NCBI GenBank assembly: GCA_029204225.1
Contig: CM055102.1
Span: 48,330,870 to 48,394,869 of the forward strand
Source: Diphasiastrum complanatum
Lineage: Eukaryota > Streptophyta > Lycopodiopsida > Lycopodiales > Lycopodiaceae
DNA length: 64,000 bases
Direction: 5' to 3'
A program made the translations under genes and the position numbers. The notes below the pieces were generated by a model. It saw nothing but the letters and a program-made list of their open reading frames with translations, ran no database searches and had not been told where the DNA came from. Shown one piece after another: positions 50,901 through 57,723 of this stretch. The stretch's first letter is position 1. Each line of letters opens with the position of its first letter.

Positions 50901-52614
50901 TAATTATAGATAGAGATATTGTTGGCACTGTATAATGTACTTGTATTTTGTTGAGCACGTAGTTGACTCACGTTTTTGTTACAAGCTCTGAGATGGGTTC
51001 TTATGCTTCATAATTGTTGTCAGTTTGTTTTCATTCAATATGGTTCCATGTGATTTCATTTCACATCATACAAAAATAGAGATGTTCGATAAATAATCAC
51101 TTAATGGCCCAAAATTGGACCGCACTCCTCTTGGAACTCCGAGTAAACTAGGTAAGTGAATTGCTCTTGAAAACACCTTTAATCTAATACCCATATTGGC
51201 ACCCAAAAAAAACAAAAAAACTCAAAAAAAAATTGCGTTCCGAGAAACCCTAATGGGATTTCCTGGAACGCGTTCCGAATCGTGTTCCGGGATGGAACAT
51301 GCAACATAGGTTCACAACCAAATACACAAACATGGCCCATTGTATCCAAGCCAAAGGCAATACAAGTTCTATGACAAAAGACACCTCATGATACAGCCAC
51401 AAGGCTGAGTGCCCATAGGTTCTTCTCAAAGAAATTTTCATTTGCGTGGATTGATACATATTATTAAGATCATGCATTTGTTGTTTCATGAAGCCCCTCA
51501 TATTCACGTAGTGGAGTCATCACAAGACAACCCATAGTGCAACAATTCCATGCTACCATGTTTGGAGATGGATACTTACGTTGAGCCCTCAACTTGGTTT
51601 AGGTTTTTGAGCCCATGTATTGTGTTTTGCAGCTTTCATTGGTGAGGGTTTCAACCTTAACCTAAGTTGTGAGTTAGGTTTTTCTAAAACCTAAGATAAA
51701 TTTTACTCTTTAAAATAAAGGCTAAAAATATCCAAAGAACTCAACACACGTTGGAATCACAAAAAAAGTGATGAGAAATGGAACACGGGCTATAAAGCTA
51801 TACTATTGGCTTAAGGCTACTAGAATCGTTTTCAATTGTCTCTAATGAGAAATCTAGGAGCACAGAGCATTAACTCCAACAGCACAATTCGAATTAGATG
51901 TAAAACATTTCAAAATTTATATAACTCTACTGTATTTATGATACATATTTACGTACACTCTGGTTATCTTTGGTCTCATGATACATATTTACGTACACTC
52001 TGGTTACCTTTGGTGTCATATTCTCGATAACGGCGTTTACAAATCACATGTACCAGGTAATCTAAGACTCATCTGAATAATTGTCGGTATGTCCCAGCTT
52101 GTATAAATCAAAACTATGGATACTCAACAATGTCATGTAGGGATACGTGTCTCTAGCTCGGCAACTATAGGGAACGTGAATGTCATTGAGGAGCACAAAA
52201 GGAATTGTGATTGAACCATATTTCAACATTCCCTTTACACCATTAGACCTTCCAAGATCAAAAAATAGCAGCTACTAGCACCAAGTGCTTAGGCTCCTTC
52301 TAAGTTAGCAATGTGACTCGTAAAAATCATGACGAACCTAGTTTTCCTTCAATTGCTTGAAAAGATTGTGATTGCAAACAGGGTCTTACACAAACTTCTT
52401 ATAATAGGGTGCCTACTTTTTACCAAGGGAATTGACAAATGGATAATCAAATTGAGAAGGACCATCGGTTAGCCACATACCTTTCAGGGTTTCCTGGAAC
52501 ACGATCGGCATGTGTGGCAGCAAACAAGTCATATGATCGCTTAAGGGACTTAAGACTAAGCTTCTTTAGAGATTGTGGCTCAATCAAGTCCCCAGACATT
52601 GGAGCAGCTGGCAT
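11907..52614 (-). CDS. PRL1: PRL1/PLRG1 WD40 protein of the Prp19 (NTC) splicing complex; 17 exons
   Basis: Coding exons (minus strand): 52614-52481, 44006-43982, 43755-43635, 35892-35802, 35671-35579, 29536-29452, 29247-29155, 24046-23983, 23861-23776, 23614-23513, 23409-23326, 23177-23117, 22991-22925, 22826-22749, 19566-19502, 19262-19185, 12079-11907. They sum to 1500 nt (499 residues plus stop); every intron is GT-AG and every phase fits. The length suits PRL1 (about 486 residues in Arabidopsis). Residues 1-183 form the N-terminal region, starting MPA and including [16 protein letters not shown]. Then come [16 protein letters not shown] and WD40 repeats from about 184 to 480, and the family's C-terminus [16 protein letters not shown] holds a WDxR (DWD) motif, as in CUL4-DDB1 receptors. 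Known role: nuclear NTC/MAC subunit working with CDC5 and Prp19 in splicing; in Arabidopsis it also affects sugar and stress signalling and SnRK1. No stop or frameshift is seen, so it is probably functional. Confidence 0.97.
12130..12320. repeat. Compound microsatellite (GAGT)n-(GA)n-(GATC)n-(GAGT)n
   Basis: GAGT units at about 12138-12165, then roughly 29 GA units (12197-12255), GATC units, and GAGT units again to about 12300. It lies in PRL1 intron 16, about 50 bp from exon 17, so any transcript from PRL1 would contain a CU-rich run near the last 3' splice site. Confidence 0.95.
12818..12859. repeat. (GA)n microsatellite
   Basis: About 21 uninterrupted GA units in PRL1 intron 16, after CACACGAG. 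Confidence 0.95.
13638..13702. repeat. (CT)n microsatellite abutting LINE ORF1
   Basis: About 32 CT units with one interruption, ending 14 bases before the ORF1 start at 13717. It may be part of the LINE 5' UTR. Confidence 0.95.
13717..14667 (+). pseudogene. LINE ORF1 protein
   Basis: A 316-codon frame. It begins with an Ala/Pro/Ser-rich region, then has a likely coiled coil ([18 protein letters not shown]) and an RRM-like nucleic-acid-binding segment starting [17 protein letters not shown] and reaching [15 protein letters not shown]. Near 14500 the true signal moves to another frame ([20 protein letters not shown]), so the last 50 residues of the open frame are out of register. Copy 2 has the matching [18 protein letters not shown] at about 45020. 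This kind of protein packages LINE RNA; that role is from family knowledge. Confidence 0.75.
14860..16380 (+). pseudogene. LINE ORF2 reverse transcriptase, interrupted
   Basis: Fragments in more than one frame. PPWYDAEC...[13 protein letters not shown] (14865-15030) is the usual linker after the endonuclease. [19 protein letters not shown] (15370-15425) is RT motif 1. [19 protein letters not shown] is followed by [13 protein letters not shown] (15617 onward), the first catalytic Asp motif. [20 protein letters not shown] follows, then a TAG at 15864. In the same frame come [12 protein letters not shown] (catalytic YADD, 15918-15929) and [15 protein letters not shown]. Catalytic residues remain but stops near 15470 and at 15864 kill the frame. 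Confidence 0.88.
16426..17160 (+). repeat. Diverged tandem duplication inside the LINE ORF2 C-terminus
   Basis: CTTTTGGCTGAGCTTGCGG...CCACCTAT (16421 on) recurs as CATCTTGGCTGAGTTTGTAG...CACCTCCATT (16831 on), offset 411. GTTAAGCCTTCTTTCTACCG (16707) recurs as GTCAAGCTTGACTTCTGTCG (17061), offset 354. The encoded [10 protein letters not shown] / [10 protein letters not shown] and RYLDSGLSH / RYFDSGLSH pair up. The differing offsets mean indels since duplication. Confidence 0.75.
17215..17277 (+). pseudogene. LINE RVT zinc-binding end
   Basis: [21 protein letters not shown] followed by TAA has the C-x2-C...H-x4-C pattern of the zf-RVT domain found after LINE reverse transcriptase. Similarity fades by about 17440. 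Confidence 0.75.
17441..19184. other. PRL1 intron 16, 5' part, nothing recognised
   Basis: Moderately AT-rich intronic DNA between the LINE and exon 16. Short open frames overlap on both strands without family resemblance. Confidence 0.5.
19185..19566 (-). CDS. PRL1: PRL1 exons 15 and 16
   Basis: Exon 15 (19566-19502) codes [20 protein letters not shown]; exon 16 (19262-19185) codes [20 protein letters not shown] and QTIVQP. Phase chooses the acceptor tcatgtag/GTCACAG over the downstream cacag. Confidence 0.96.
19567..22748. other. PRL1 intron 14
   Basis: 3.2 kb of intron. Apart from the small MITE at 20944-21041, I see no gene or repeat. Confidence 0.6.
20944..21041. mobile_element. Stowaway-like MITE, 98 bp
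   Basis: Ends are TGGGGAAACGTTTCCCCAGAGC and, on the other strand, TGGGGAAAAACATTTCCCTAGC: terminal inverted repeats of about 20 bp with few mismatches. Both are flanked by TA, the target duplication of Tc1/mariner-type (Stowaway) elements. No coding capacity. It sits in PRL1 intron 14. Confidence 0.7.
22749..24046 (-). CDS. PRL1: PRL1 exons 8-14, the central WD40 blades
   Basis: Seven exons lie close together (introns 98-161 bp), in contrast to the multi-kb introns around them. In order they encode [59 protein letters not shown] with [65 protein letters not shown]; and [20 protein letters not shown] ending in LHNML. The GH and WD dipeptides of the WD40 fold are visible in most blades. Confidence 0.97.
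24407..24830. repeat. Minisatellite, about 70-bp unit, 7 degenerate copies
   Basis: The unit is close to AATCAATTTCAAAGTGGG, GATCAATTTCTGTTCAAACA, GCCTGTTTCAAACCCT, CAAAATGCACCCCC. Copies start near 24407, 24478, 24548, 24619, 24667, 24731 and 24801; two are shortened. The C-run near the unit end varies in length. Confidence 0.88.
26974..27033. repeat. (GA)n microsatellite
   Basis: About 30 uninterrupted GA units in PRL1 intron 7. Confidence 0.96.
29155..29536 (-). CDS. PRL1: PRL1 exons 6 and 7
   Basis: Exon 6 (29536-29452) carries [18 protein letters not shown], the diagnostic block just before the propeller. Exon 7 (29247-29155) codes [20 protein letters not shown] and [10 protein letters not shown], the first WD40 blade. 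Splice sites are ttaccag/ and /gtgagg, tacttcag/ and /gtaagag. Confidence 0.96.
29540..31960. other. PRL1 intron 5, 3' part, nothing recognised
   Basis: Intronic DNA between exon 6 and the copia relic. Short open frames on both strands show no family motifs. Confidence 0.5.
31966..34344 (-). pseudogene. Ty1/copia gag-pol relic in PRL1 intron 5 (sense orientation)
   Basis: Gag starts at 34344 ([20 protein letters not shown]), 188 codons. The zinc knuckle, about 33618-33575, reads [13 protein letters not shown] with TGA at 33618-33616 where the first Cys codon should be. The protease motif is [14 protein letters not shown] (about 33440). Integrase keeps [19 protein letters not shown] and NGVAERK, so D-D-35-E is present but spread over two frames. 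Only the start of RT remains ([17 protein letters not shown], about 32060-31970); the rest, RNase H and any 3' LTR are gone. This is a different lineage from the elements at 1-2538 and 60.7 kb. No LTR or primer-binding site was identified. Confidence 0.9.
34345..35578. other. PRL1 intron 5, 5' part; includes (CT)n
   Basis: Probably includes the leader or LTR remnant of the copia relic, since it lies directly 5' of its gag, but no TG...CA boundary is evident. A (CT)n run is at 35015-35068. Confidence 0.4.
35015..35068. repeat. (CT)n microsatellite
   Basis: About 27 uninterrupted CT units, followed by CCCCC. Confidence 0.96.
35579..35892 (-). CDS. PRL1: PRL1 exons 4 and 5
   Basis: Exon 4 is 35892-35802 and exon 5 is 35671-35579, with a 130-bp intron between them. 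The junction TG/G makes a Trp codon: [20 protein letters not shown], resembling the family's APEGSK...NALVV stretch. Exon 5 ends in AG (phase 2), completed by A of exon 6 (Arg). This linker is poorly conserved, so identity relies mainly on phase, splice sites and position. Confidence 0.87.
35893..37395. other. PRL1 intron 3, 3' part, nothing recognised
   Basis: AT-rich intron, with A-rich stretches at 37270-37440. No coding motif seen. Confidence 0.5.
37396..37697. repeat. Tandem duplication, 151-bp unit
   Basis: CCATAAAGACTGTCTTGAAA at 37396 recurs at 37547, and near-identity continues through TATATATACATTGTCATA, the GT-run and CAGACATGAGGGTCCGGGCC. The copies differ in GT-run length and by a few bases in the GC-rich tail, so the duplication looks recent. 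Confidence 0.93.
37493..37930. repeat. Cluster of GTCCGG/GGACGCG words
   Basis: Dense overlapping GTCCGG, CCGGAC, GGACGCG and GCGTCC words, often palindromic, then T- and A-runs. CAGACATGAGGGTCC occurs three times (37493, 37646, 37758; the first two continue GGG, the third AGGG). This may be the subterminal region of the hAT element downstream; hAT ends often begin CAG. A similar cluster is at 10683-10845. Confidence 0.6.
38090..38456. repeat. Microsatellite field upstream of the hAT start codon
   Basis: (TG)n at about 38168-38208, (GA)n at 38208-38248, further (TG)n, two TTTAGGGTTTAGGG telomere-like pairs (about 38301-38342), then a long (GA)n at 38391-38456 that ends directly on the ATG at 38457. 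Confidence 0.93.
38457..41558 (+). pseudogene. hAT transposase relic with BED finger, DUF659 and dimerisation region; contains introns
   Basis: Starts [20 protein letters not shown], a BED zinc finger (CPFC, RAHLGG, GIC; residues 20-60), then a Pro/Ala/Ser-rich linker. A frameshift near 39050 and TGA at 39110 follow. DUF659 starts at [17 protein letters not shown] (39140) with [19 protein letters not shown]. An intron at 39452-39557 (gt...ag) leads in phase to [16 protein letters not shown] and [15 protein letters not shown]. One more frame slip precedes [19 protein letters not shown], then an intron (about 39779-39870) and [13 protein letters not shown], stop, FIMLERL. The C-terminal dimerisation motif [18 protein letters not shown] with [12 protein letters not shown] is at 40845-40965. 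An acidic last exon starts at 41116. It lies antisense in PRL1 intron 3. Stops show it is inactive. Confidence 0.88.
41559..43634. other. hAT 3' flank and PRL1 intron 3, 5' part
   Basis: Contains (GA)n at 41861-41928 and a GC-richer stretch (42230-42475) with GGACGGCCGG and ACGTCCGTCCGACG, possibly the other end of the hAT element. No matching terminal inverted repeat could be fixed by eye. Nothing seen from 42500 to 43634. Confidence 0.45.
41861..41928. repeat. (GA)n microsatellite
   Basis: About 34 uninterrupted GA units downstream of the hAT relic. Confidence 0.96.
43635..43755 (-). CDS. PRL1: PRL1 exon 3
   Basis: Forty codons plus one base: [19 protein letters not shown] onward, the moderately conserved linker before the WD40 domain. 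Acceptor gatgcgtag/GTG; donor ATCAG/gttgat. It ends in phase 1, which exon 4 (starting CC) completes to GCC. Confidence 0.88.
43982..44006 (-). CDS. PRL1: PRL1 exon 2, a 25-nt micro-exon
   Basis: Acceptor ccatcag/ and donor TAAG/gtgcgg bracket exactly 25 nt (1+24). This fits the phase 2 left by exon 1 and the phase 0 start of exon 3. It adds S-RQMRITCK, matching the family's (K/R)QIR(L/M)SxK segment. Without it, exons 1 and 3 do not share phase. Its assignment rests on phase, splice sites and short similarity. Confidence 0.82.
44620..46930 (+). mobile_element. LINE relic, copy 2, antisense in PRL1 intron 1
   Basis: ORF1 remains at about 44630-45200: a coiled coil ([19 protein letters not shown]) and KSFNIRV, stop, [12 protein letters not shown], matching copy 1. 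An endonuclease start, [15 protein letters not shown], is at about 45420, with later pieces to SDHRL (45750). The post-endonuclease segment [15 protein letters not shown] lies at about 46030, followed by the same threonine/serine-rich stretch as copy 1. The reverse transcriptase core is missing; the frame jumps to C-terminal pieces ([11 protein letters not shown] at 46445, then YRTHFLQ at about 46680). The copia LTR begins at 46951, so the LTR element may have landed in or beside the LINE tail. Confidence 0.78.
46951..47676 (+). repeat. 5' LTR of chimeric copia element
   Basis: Starts TGTTGG, contains repeated TCGAC words, and matches 49422-50155 to the motif CTCGATTTCC. Its last bases (AATGTTACA) differ from the 3' LTR end (GACA), so the inner boundary is disturbed. 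It lacks a TACTCGACTTGCTCGACATCGACG-like stretch present in the 3' LTR. Confidence 0.88.
47723..48692 (+). repeat. LTR of a second, unrelated copia family
   Basis: Starts TGTTGGGGGCTAAATGGC and runs to just before TGGTATCAGAGC. It contains internal repeats (GGAGGTATG, CTTGGATC, TTGGAGG). Its sequence is unlike the flanking LTRs. No partner copy exists in the window. Confidence 0.65.
48693..48704 (+). other. Primer-binding site, initiator tRNA-Met type
   Basis: TGGTATCAGAGC is the standard Ty1/copia primer-binding site complementary to the 3' end of initiator tRNA-Met. It directly follows the second-family LTR. Confidence 0.85.
48773..49414 (+). pseudogene. Copia RNase H domain and end of pol
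   Basis: [20 protein letters not shown] leads to [54 protein letters not shown] and [12 protein letters not shown]. These carry the RNase H acidic residues (Asp of DVDWAGD, Glu of TESEY, Asp of YCDN). Two in-frame TGA codons (after NFSI and after GFVF) inactivate it. It ends FQDPH-TAA at 49412-49414, followed by the polypurine tract AAGGGGGAG. Confidence 0.92.
49422..50155 (+). repeat. 3' LTR of chimeric copia element
   Basis: Begins TGTTGG straight after the polypurine tract and ends CCGACA, then the target duplication TTAAC. Confidence 0.92.
50694..51304. mobile_element. Possible non-autonomous element with GC-rich inverted ends
   Basis: The left end GTTGCAGTGGATCACAATCC with CGTTCCGGAACG is followed by a T-run. 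The right end, read on the other strand, is GTTGCATGTTCCATCCCGGA with GGAACGCGTTCC, then a T-run. Both outer ends start GTTGCA. The inner 450 bp is AT-rich and non-coding. The plan (GC words, then T/A runs) resembles 10683-10845, but the words differ. Confidence 0.45.
51305..52480. other. PRL1 intron 1, 5' part
   Basis: Nothing coding recognised. A two-copy 40-bp tandem repeat (ATGATACATATTTACGTACA...) lies at 51938-52017. Confidence 0.6.
51938..52017. repeat. Two-copy tandem repeat, 40-bp unit
   Basis: ATGATACATATTTACGTACACTCTGG-type unit at 51938 and 51978, with very few differences. Confidence 0.93.
52481..52614 (-). CDS. PRL1: PRL1 exon 1 (start codon)
   Basis: Codes 44 residues plus AG (phase 2). 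[20 protein letters not shown] matches the PRL1 amino terminus, and [12 protein letters not shown] follows. The ATG at 52614 is chosen because the family protein begins MPA. The donor is GAAAG/gtatgt. It lies 8.5 kb from exon 2. Confidence 0.95.
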
Positions 52615-53160
52615 ATTGCTTATTTTCCTTCGCTTTAGCCTCCCAAACTTATATATACTTCTAAAATATGACCAAAATCACATTACTTGCTTCTGCCGAA
52701 CACTGCAGAAAGGCTACTGCATTCGCTTCTGGCCCTTGCCAGCAACCCTGACCCTTCAATCGCCAACAATTATGTCTGCAACACTAATCTGCCTGTGAAT
52801 TTCGGCATCCTCAGCTCCGCAAGGAGACAGCCTTGCGATAGTCTCATTAGCTGCAACTCCTTGCCGCGCTACTGGAGATGAAAGGAGATGAGAAGCAGCT
52901 GCTATTTCGGTGCCATGGATCGACGAAATAGAGAGAAAGAAATGAACGGAAACTAATGCGAGCAAATTCAAGAGAGAAAATCACAACATTTTGAGACTCT
53001 CGTCTTTGCCCAACTAGGGCAAAAACTCAAGTGCACTTTTTCCACTCTCCTATCGTATTTAGGGTTTTCCTGAAATTTTATGTTCATATTTCTTAATGAG
53101 GGAAACAAAAATTTCTTTATAGTGTTCATCTTTTGACTCCTTTGGGGAGCATAGAGCACT
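52615..53160 (-). promoter_or_regulatory. PRL1 leader and probable promoter region
   Basis: Directly upstream of the PRL1 ATG. CATATTTTAG at about 52640 could be an acceptor of a leader intron, with a GAAG/GTCAGG donor about 110 bp upstream. Further upstream on the minus strand are AAAACCCTAAAT (a telo-box-like element, 53057-53068) and CACTATAAAG (TATA-like, about 53115-53124). The transcription start cannot be fixed from sequence alone. Confidence 0.35.
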
Positions 53161-53299
53161 CACTATAAACAAGCTCTAGACCTAAATGCCACCCTTGTGT
53201 TAAGTGTGAGCTTGAGGGGTTGGACAAATTGCAAGTAATACTCTACGAGTTTAGCGAGTTTTTAGGCTTTTATTTTTTAATAGCCATGATTAGAGTTTT

Positions 53300-53545
53300 G
53301 ATTAAGAAAATTGTGAAATTGATGCATCCAACAATGAAGACAAGGAAACTAGCTTGTATGCCATATTGACCTAGAAAGTTTGAAATTGCAATATCCAACA
53401 ATGCTTGAGGAGAAACAAGATTTGAGGCCATATAAAAAAGTTTCATTATTTGCAAACATAGAGTAACAAATCTCTGCAATATCCAACAACAAAGACGATG
53501 TAATGAGATTTGAGGCCTTCACTATTTTAAAACAGAGACTAACAA
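53300..53545. repeat. Degenerate tandem repeat, about 70-95 bp
   Basis: The phrase (GC)AATATCCAACAA-(T/C)... followed by GAGATTTGAGGCC and AGACTAACAAA-type ends occurs near 53319, 53387 and 53479 with indels. No gene is seen around it. Confidence 0.6.
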
Positions 53546-55117
53546 AACGAAGGTGATTGATGAATTTTCCAAATTCCATTCATGCCATACGGTGTGAAGG
53601 CAATGCCAACACATGAAAAAAATCTTGCATGTCGAGAATTGGCTAATTAACAAATAAATAAACAAAGTACAAATGTTTACATGGCAAATGCTTTTTCGAA
53701 GTCATATTCCAAAAAAAAAAATTGGACAAGTGCATGAAGGCTCTATACATATTGAAACATGACAAGTAAGACCTATATTTGAGCTATCAAAACTCTCAAT
53801 GACATGAAGTTCCTTGTTGTCCTTAGGATGTTTAGTTACCTCTCGAACATGACATTTTAACGACAACTCCTTCTTCATCCTCTCTTTTGCAACCAGATCG
53901 TCGTCTCATTTGGCTGCATTCAGAAGTTATGTTGGGTGTAGAGTTTGTCCACGTGTGATTTTGATTGGCACTGATTTTTGTTTGGGAATCATGTGACTTT
54001 TTCATTTGCGTGATGCATCATGGGTGCACCTGTCTCTAAAATATAACCACCTTGATTCAATGCATCCACCTCCAATTGTTGAAGACACGTGCCATGTTGG
54101 ACATACCAGACATCACTATTAGTTTGTGGAGAGATAGTGATGTTTGGAACTACTTTCCAGGTGCAGGTGGCATCAGTGGCACAAAACCACATAAACTAAT
54201 TTGAGAGTCCATTTTGATGTTGTCTGGTTCAAAAGGTCAACAAGCAATTTATTGAATTGAAAGTAGAGTCCAGCTTATATCTCATATCATAAATATGGGC
54301 AACCCAATCCTTCACCCTATACACATGATCAAAGCAGCACTCCTGCTTGCATCCTCTTCACGAGATCCACTCTTGAAGCAGGCCCAGTTGTCGACATCTT
54401 AGATATATGGTATCATGCATTTGTCCAAAAAACAATAAGCCATGAAAATACTCATGCGCAATGTTCTTTTAAGAATATTCATTATTTCATGAGACAAATC
54501 AGTAGGTTGCAATTCTTTTCTTGCTTCTGTAATCCGCTTTGCACATGTAGTAAATTTCAAAAATGTGAATTAAACACCTAGATTGCAAACTACCAGTAAA
54601 ATGTTTCTAGTTTTTGGTATCAAATGAGATGAAATGGGAACACTTTTTATTCCTACACTCAACTCTATCGTCACATGTTGAGATTATGCCTTTCAAGTTT
54701 AATGGAGAAAATTTGAATATAATATTACAGTTGTACATTTTTGGCAACAGCATGGTAAAGTTTTTTCCTCGCCCATTGTTATGTGAGCTCGTGAAAATGA
54801 GAATGAAACAACGAGAGAAAAGTTTACAATAGAAGGTCAATGAGGAGCCAGTAAAGTTGTTACCCTCTCACCTTGTTAGCTTGTGGCTGCTCTTCATTTA
54901 GAAGAAGAGCGGAGCAAAGGCTTTGTTGTGTCTGTGTTGTGTGCGTGCAGGTATGAAGGGTTTGGAAAATTTGAGCGAGAGTTGATTGAAATTATTTGGA
55001 AACATATGGAAATGTTGATTTGAAGCATGGTACGTGAAGGTACTTGAAAGTCTTCTATAAAATTTTATCTTCTTTACCAGTGTTTGACTTTGAACTGCGT
55101 ATATCTAAAGCTTTTTT
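53546..55117. other. No gene recognised
   Basis: AT-rich, short open frames on both strands without family motifs. Confidence 0.5.
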
Positions 55118-55755
55118 TTTTCTAGTCCATGCTCTATACTCCAAAGTGAAGCTTTTTGCATGTTGAGTATAATGTTTTCACTGTTGTTAGTGGATTTTGG
55201 AGCAAGTTCCTCTCTGTAGAATGCTTTAGACAATAGAGTGAGTGGGGAGGGAGGAAAAAATGCCATGCCACTCTACTCTCCAGCAAGTAGAGTGGCATGG
55301 CCATTTTTTTTTTTGCCCAGTCCATTGTCCATAGCTAGAGCCTACTTATTATTCATCCACTCATTGTAGGGTAGGTGATAGTCACAAACGATTAGTGAAG
55401 AGGCATGTTCGGCTATTTGTGATTGAAACCATGCTACGGCTTTGATGATTAAAGAATCTAGGATCGTGAAGATCCATTTTGAATTACAAGTCTGTTGATA
55501 ATCACTAGATAATGCCGCAGTCTATGATATGAAATGTTGGATCCATTAAGTGATTGCTCTTCCATTTGGCACCATCGAATCACTAACATCAATTTAACTA
55601 ATCGCTAGAATAGATATTTGTATTTCATGGCTTTTTTTTTGCCAGTCCATGCTCTGTGCTCTGTGTTATGTGCCTTGAAGTGAAGTTTTTTGTGTGCTAA
55701 GTTTAGTGTTTCACTATTGTTACCGTTACTAGATTTCGGAGCAAGTTCAATTTTT
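55118..55755. repeat. Direct repeats flanking a hairpin
   Basis: TTTTTTTCTAGTCCATGCTC...GGAGCAAGTTC (55118-55210) recurs in diverged form at 55628-55755 (TTTTTGCCAGTCCATGCTC...CGGAGCAAGTTC). A third TTTTTGCCCAGTCCAT start is at 55310. Between them, 55262-55276 and 55287-55301 form a perfect 15-bp inverted repeat (GCCATGCCACTCTAC) with a 10-nt loop, extended by A- and T-runs. Confidence 0.75.
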
Positions 55756-56159
55756 GTTTTTAATGTTTAATTGTTCAGTTTTTGTTTGAAAAAGACAGTA
55801 AAAAAAAAAAAACAAGACAAAATGAGAAAAGACTGATGAACAAAAGTCAGAAAAGTCATTAGTAAGGGAAAAGGAAAGACATTATTTTTTATGAATAATG
55901 ACTTATAAAATCATTGTTTCGGTCAGATGTTGTCTCTATAGTATCAGAAACCTTCGCTGGGCTTCCAGACTGTACATCCACTTCAGATATATCTATATTG
56001 AGTTGGGCGAAGGTTCTTTTCTAGAAAAAAATTCATTTTTTAAGTCAAACGAATGATCATCAATGTGCCATTTTGAGAACCTTCACCAAGCACCTTACTC
56101 TCATTAGGAACGTTCATCTTTTGTCATCTTGATATTACTCAATTTGACAAAAGGACTCT

Positions 56160-57720
56160 CTATCAAACGAAATGGATAAAAAACGAAAAATACGAAGATT
56201 TAGGGTGGTGAGAAAAGCGACAAATGCGATGATTTAGGGTTAGGGTAAAAACAAAAAATGCGACAATTCAGAGTTAGGCTAAAAACTAAAAAATGCGACA
56301 ATTCAAGGTTATGGCAAAAAAGCCAAAAGTCTATAAAAAGCGAAAAACCGAAAAACGAATTTCTTAAAAAACAAAAAACACGAAGGTGTAAAAAAAATGA
56401 GAAACTTGCAGGTGGAATTCAATGGTAAAAATGAAAAAGAGAAGAATGAGATGATTTTAGGGTAAATGTGAAGGTAGAAACGCAAAGCTAAAACCGAAAA
56501 ACCCAAAGGTTTAAAAAAACAGAAAAATACGAAGGTCGAGGATAACGCTAAAAAACAAAAAAGCAAACGTTTGCGGGTATTGATAAAAAAATGAAAAACG
56601 AACAACGTGACAATTTAGGGTTGGAAACATGTGAGGGTAAAAGAAGCGCAAAAAATGCGAAGGTAAAAAGTGAAAAATACGAAGGTAGAAAAGCGACATA
56701 ATCTGAGTAATACGTGGTGGCAACGTGGTAGCTAGATGATATATATGTGATGTCCTGGCAAGGTAAAAAATTGAAGGTCTAAAATACCGAAAAATGTGAA
56801 GGAAAAAAAGAGAAAAATGTGAAGGTCGAGGGTAACGCTAAAAAATGAAAAAACGAAAGTTTGAGGGAGATGAAACAAAGGCGAATAATGCAAAGGTTTT
56901 TAAAAGGCGAAAAATGTGAAGGTTTCACAAAACGAAAACATGAAAAATACAACAGCCTTGGGCGAGAAAAGCGAAGGTCTTGGGTGGTGGAAAAAAACGA
57001 AAACTACGAGGGTGATGAAAAAAATATGCAAAAAGTTGGAAGACACTGGAGAAAAACCCAAATGTTTTGGGCAAAAATCGTGAAAAAAACGATGGGCAAA
57101 AAACGCGAAAAATTGATGGCTCAAAAAACTGATATATCGAAAAAGGTAGGACTCGAAAAAAAAATTTATGGCTCAAAAAAATTGGGAACTTGAAAAATTG
57201 GTGACTCGAAAAAATTAGTAACTCAAAAAATTGGAACTCGAAAAAATTTGTGACTCGAAAAAAAGAGAATTTGAAAAAGATGACTCAAAAAATAAAACTC
57301 GAAAAAAATTGTGACTTGAAAAAAGACATATCGAAAAAACAGATAACTCGAAAAAAGAAAACTGGAAAGAAGTTGTGACTCGAAAAAAAATATCTCAAAA
57401 AAACAGATAACTTGAAAAAACTTTGAAAGTAGAAAAGTGGATGTTCAAAAGAGTGGATGTTCGAGAAATGGAGTTGGGGTCGAAAAACGGAAGTGGATTG
57501 GAAAGAAGAAAAAGAATTAAAAAATGTAGATTATGTCAAAAAAAAATTGTGTTTTGGTTTGGTACGAAGGGTCAAAAAAAGTTCTAAAGGCTCGAAAAAA
57601 TAACAAAGGCTCGAAAAAATAATGAAGTCTCGAAAATTAACAAGTGTCGAAATTTTTTTTGAGAAGGCTCAAAAAATTAATGAAGTAGCAAAAATAAAAA
57701 AGTATAAAAAATTTTGTAGT
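56160..57720. repeat. A-rich degenerate repeat tract with CGAAAAA words
   Basis: 56160-56700: blocks of about 45-60 bp built on AAAAATGCGACAATT, TTTAGGGTTAGGG and AAAACGAA. 56700-57130: GCGAAAAATGCGAAGGT-like words. 57130-57720: short units of about 15-25 bp on (G/A)ACTCGAAAAAA, later GGCTCGAAAAAATAA. Long open frames here reflect composition and show no protein family. Confidence 0.8.
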
Positions 57721-57723
57721 TTT

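Noticed and set aside
52756-52971. Small secreted-looking protein upstream of PRL1 (minus)
   Set aside because: It lies in the expected PRL1 leader and promoter region, is not recognisable, and may be only leader sequence.
56309-57193. Open frames of 70-110 codons on both strands in the A-rich tract
   Set aside because: Lys/Glu- or Phe-rich products of low-complexity repeats with no domain; both strands are open in the same place because of composition.
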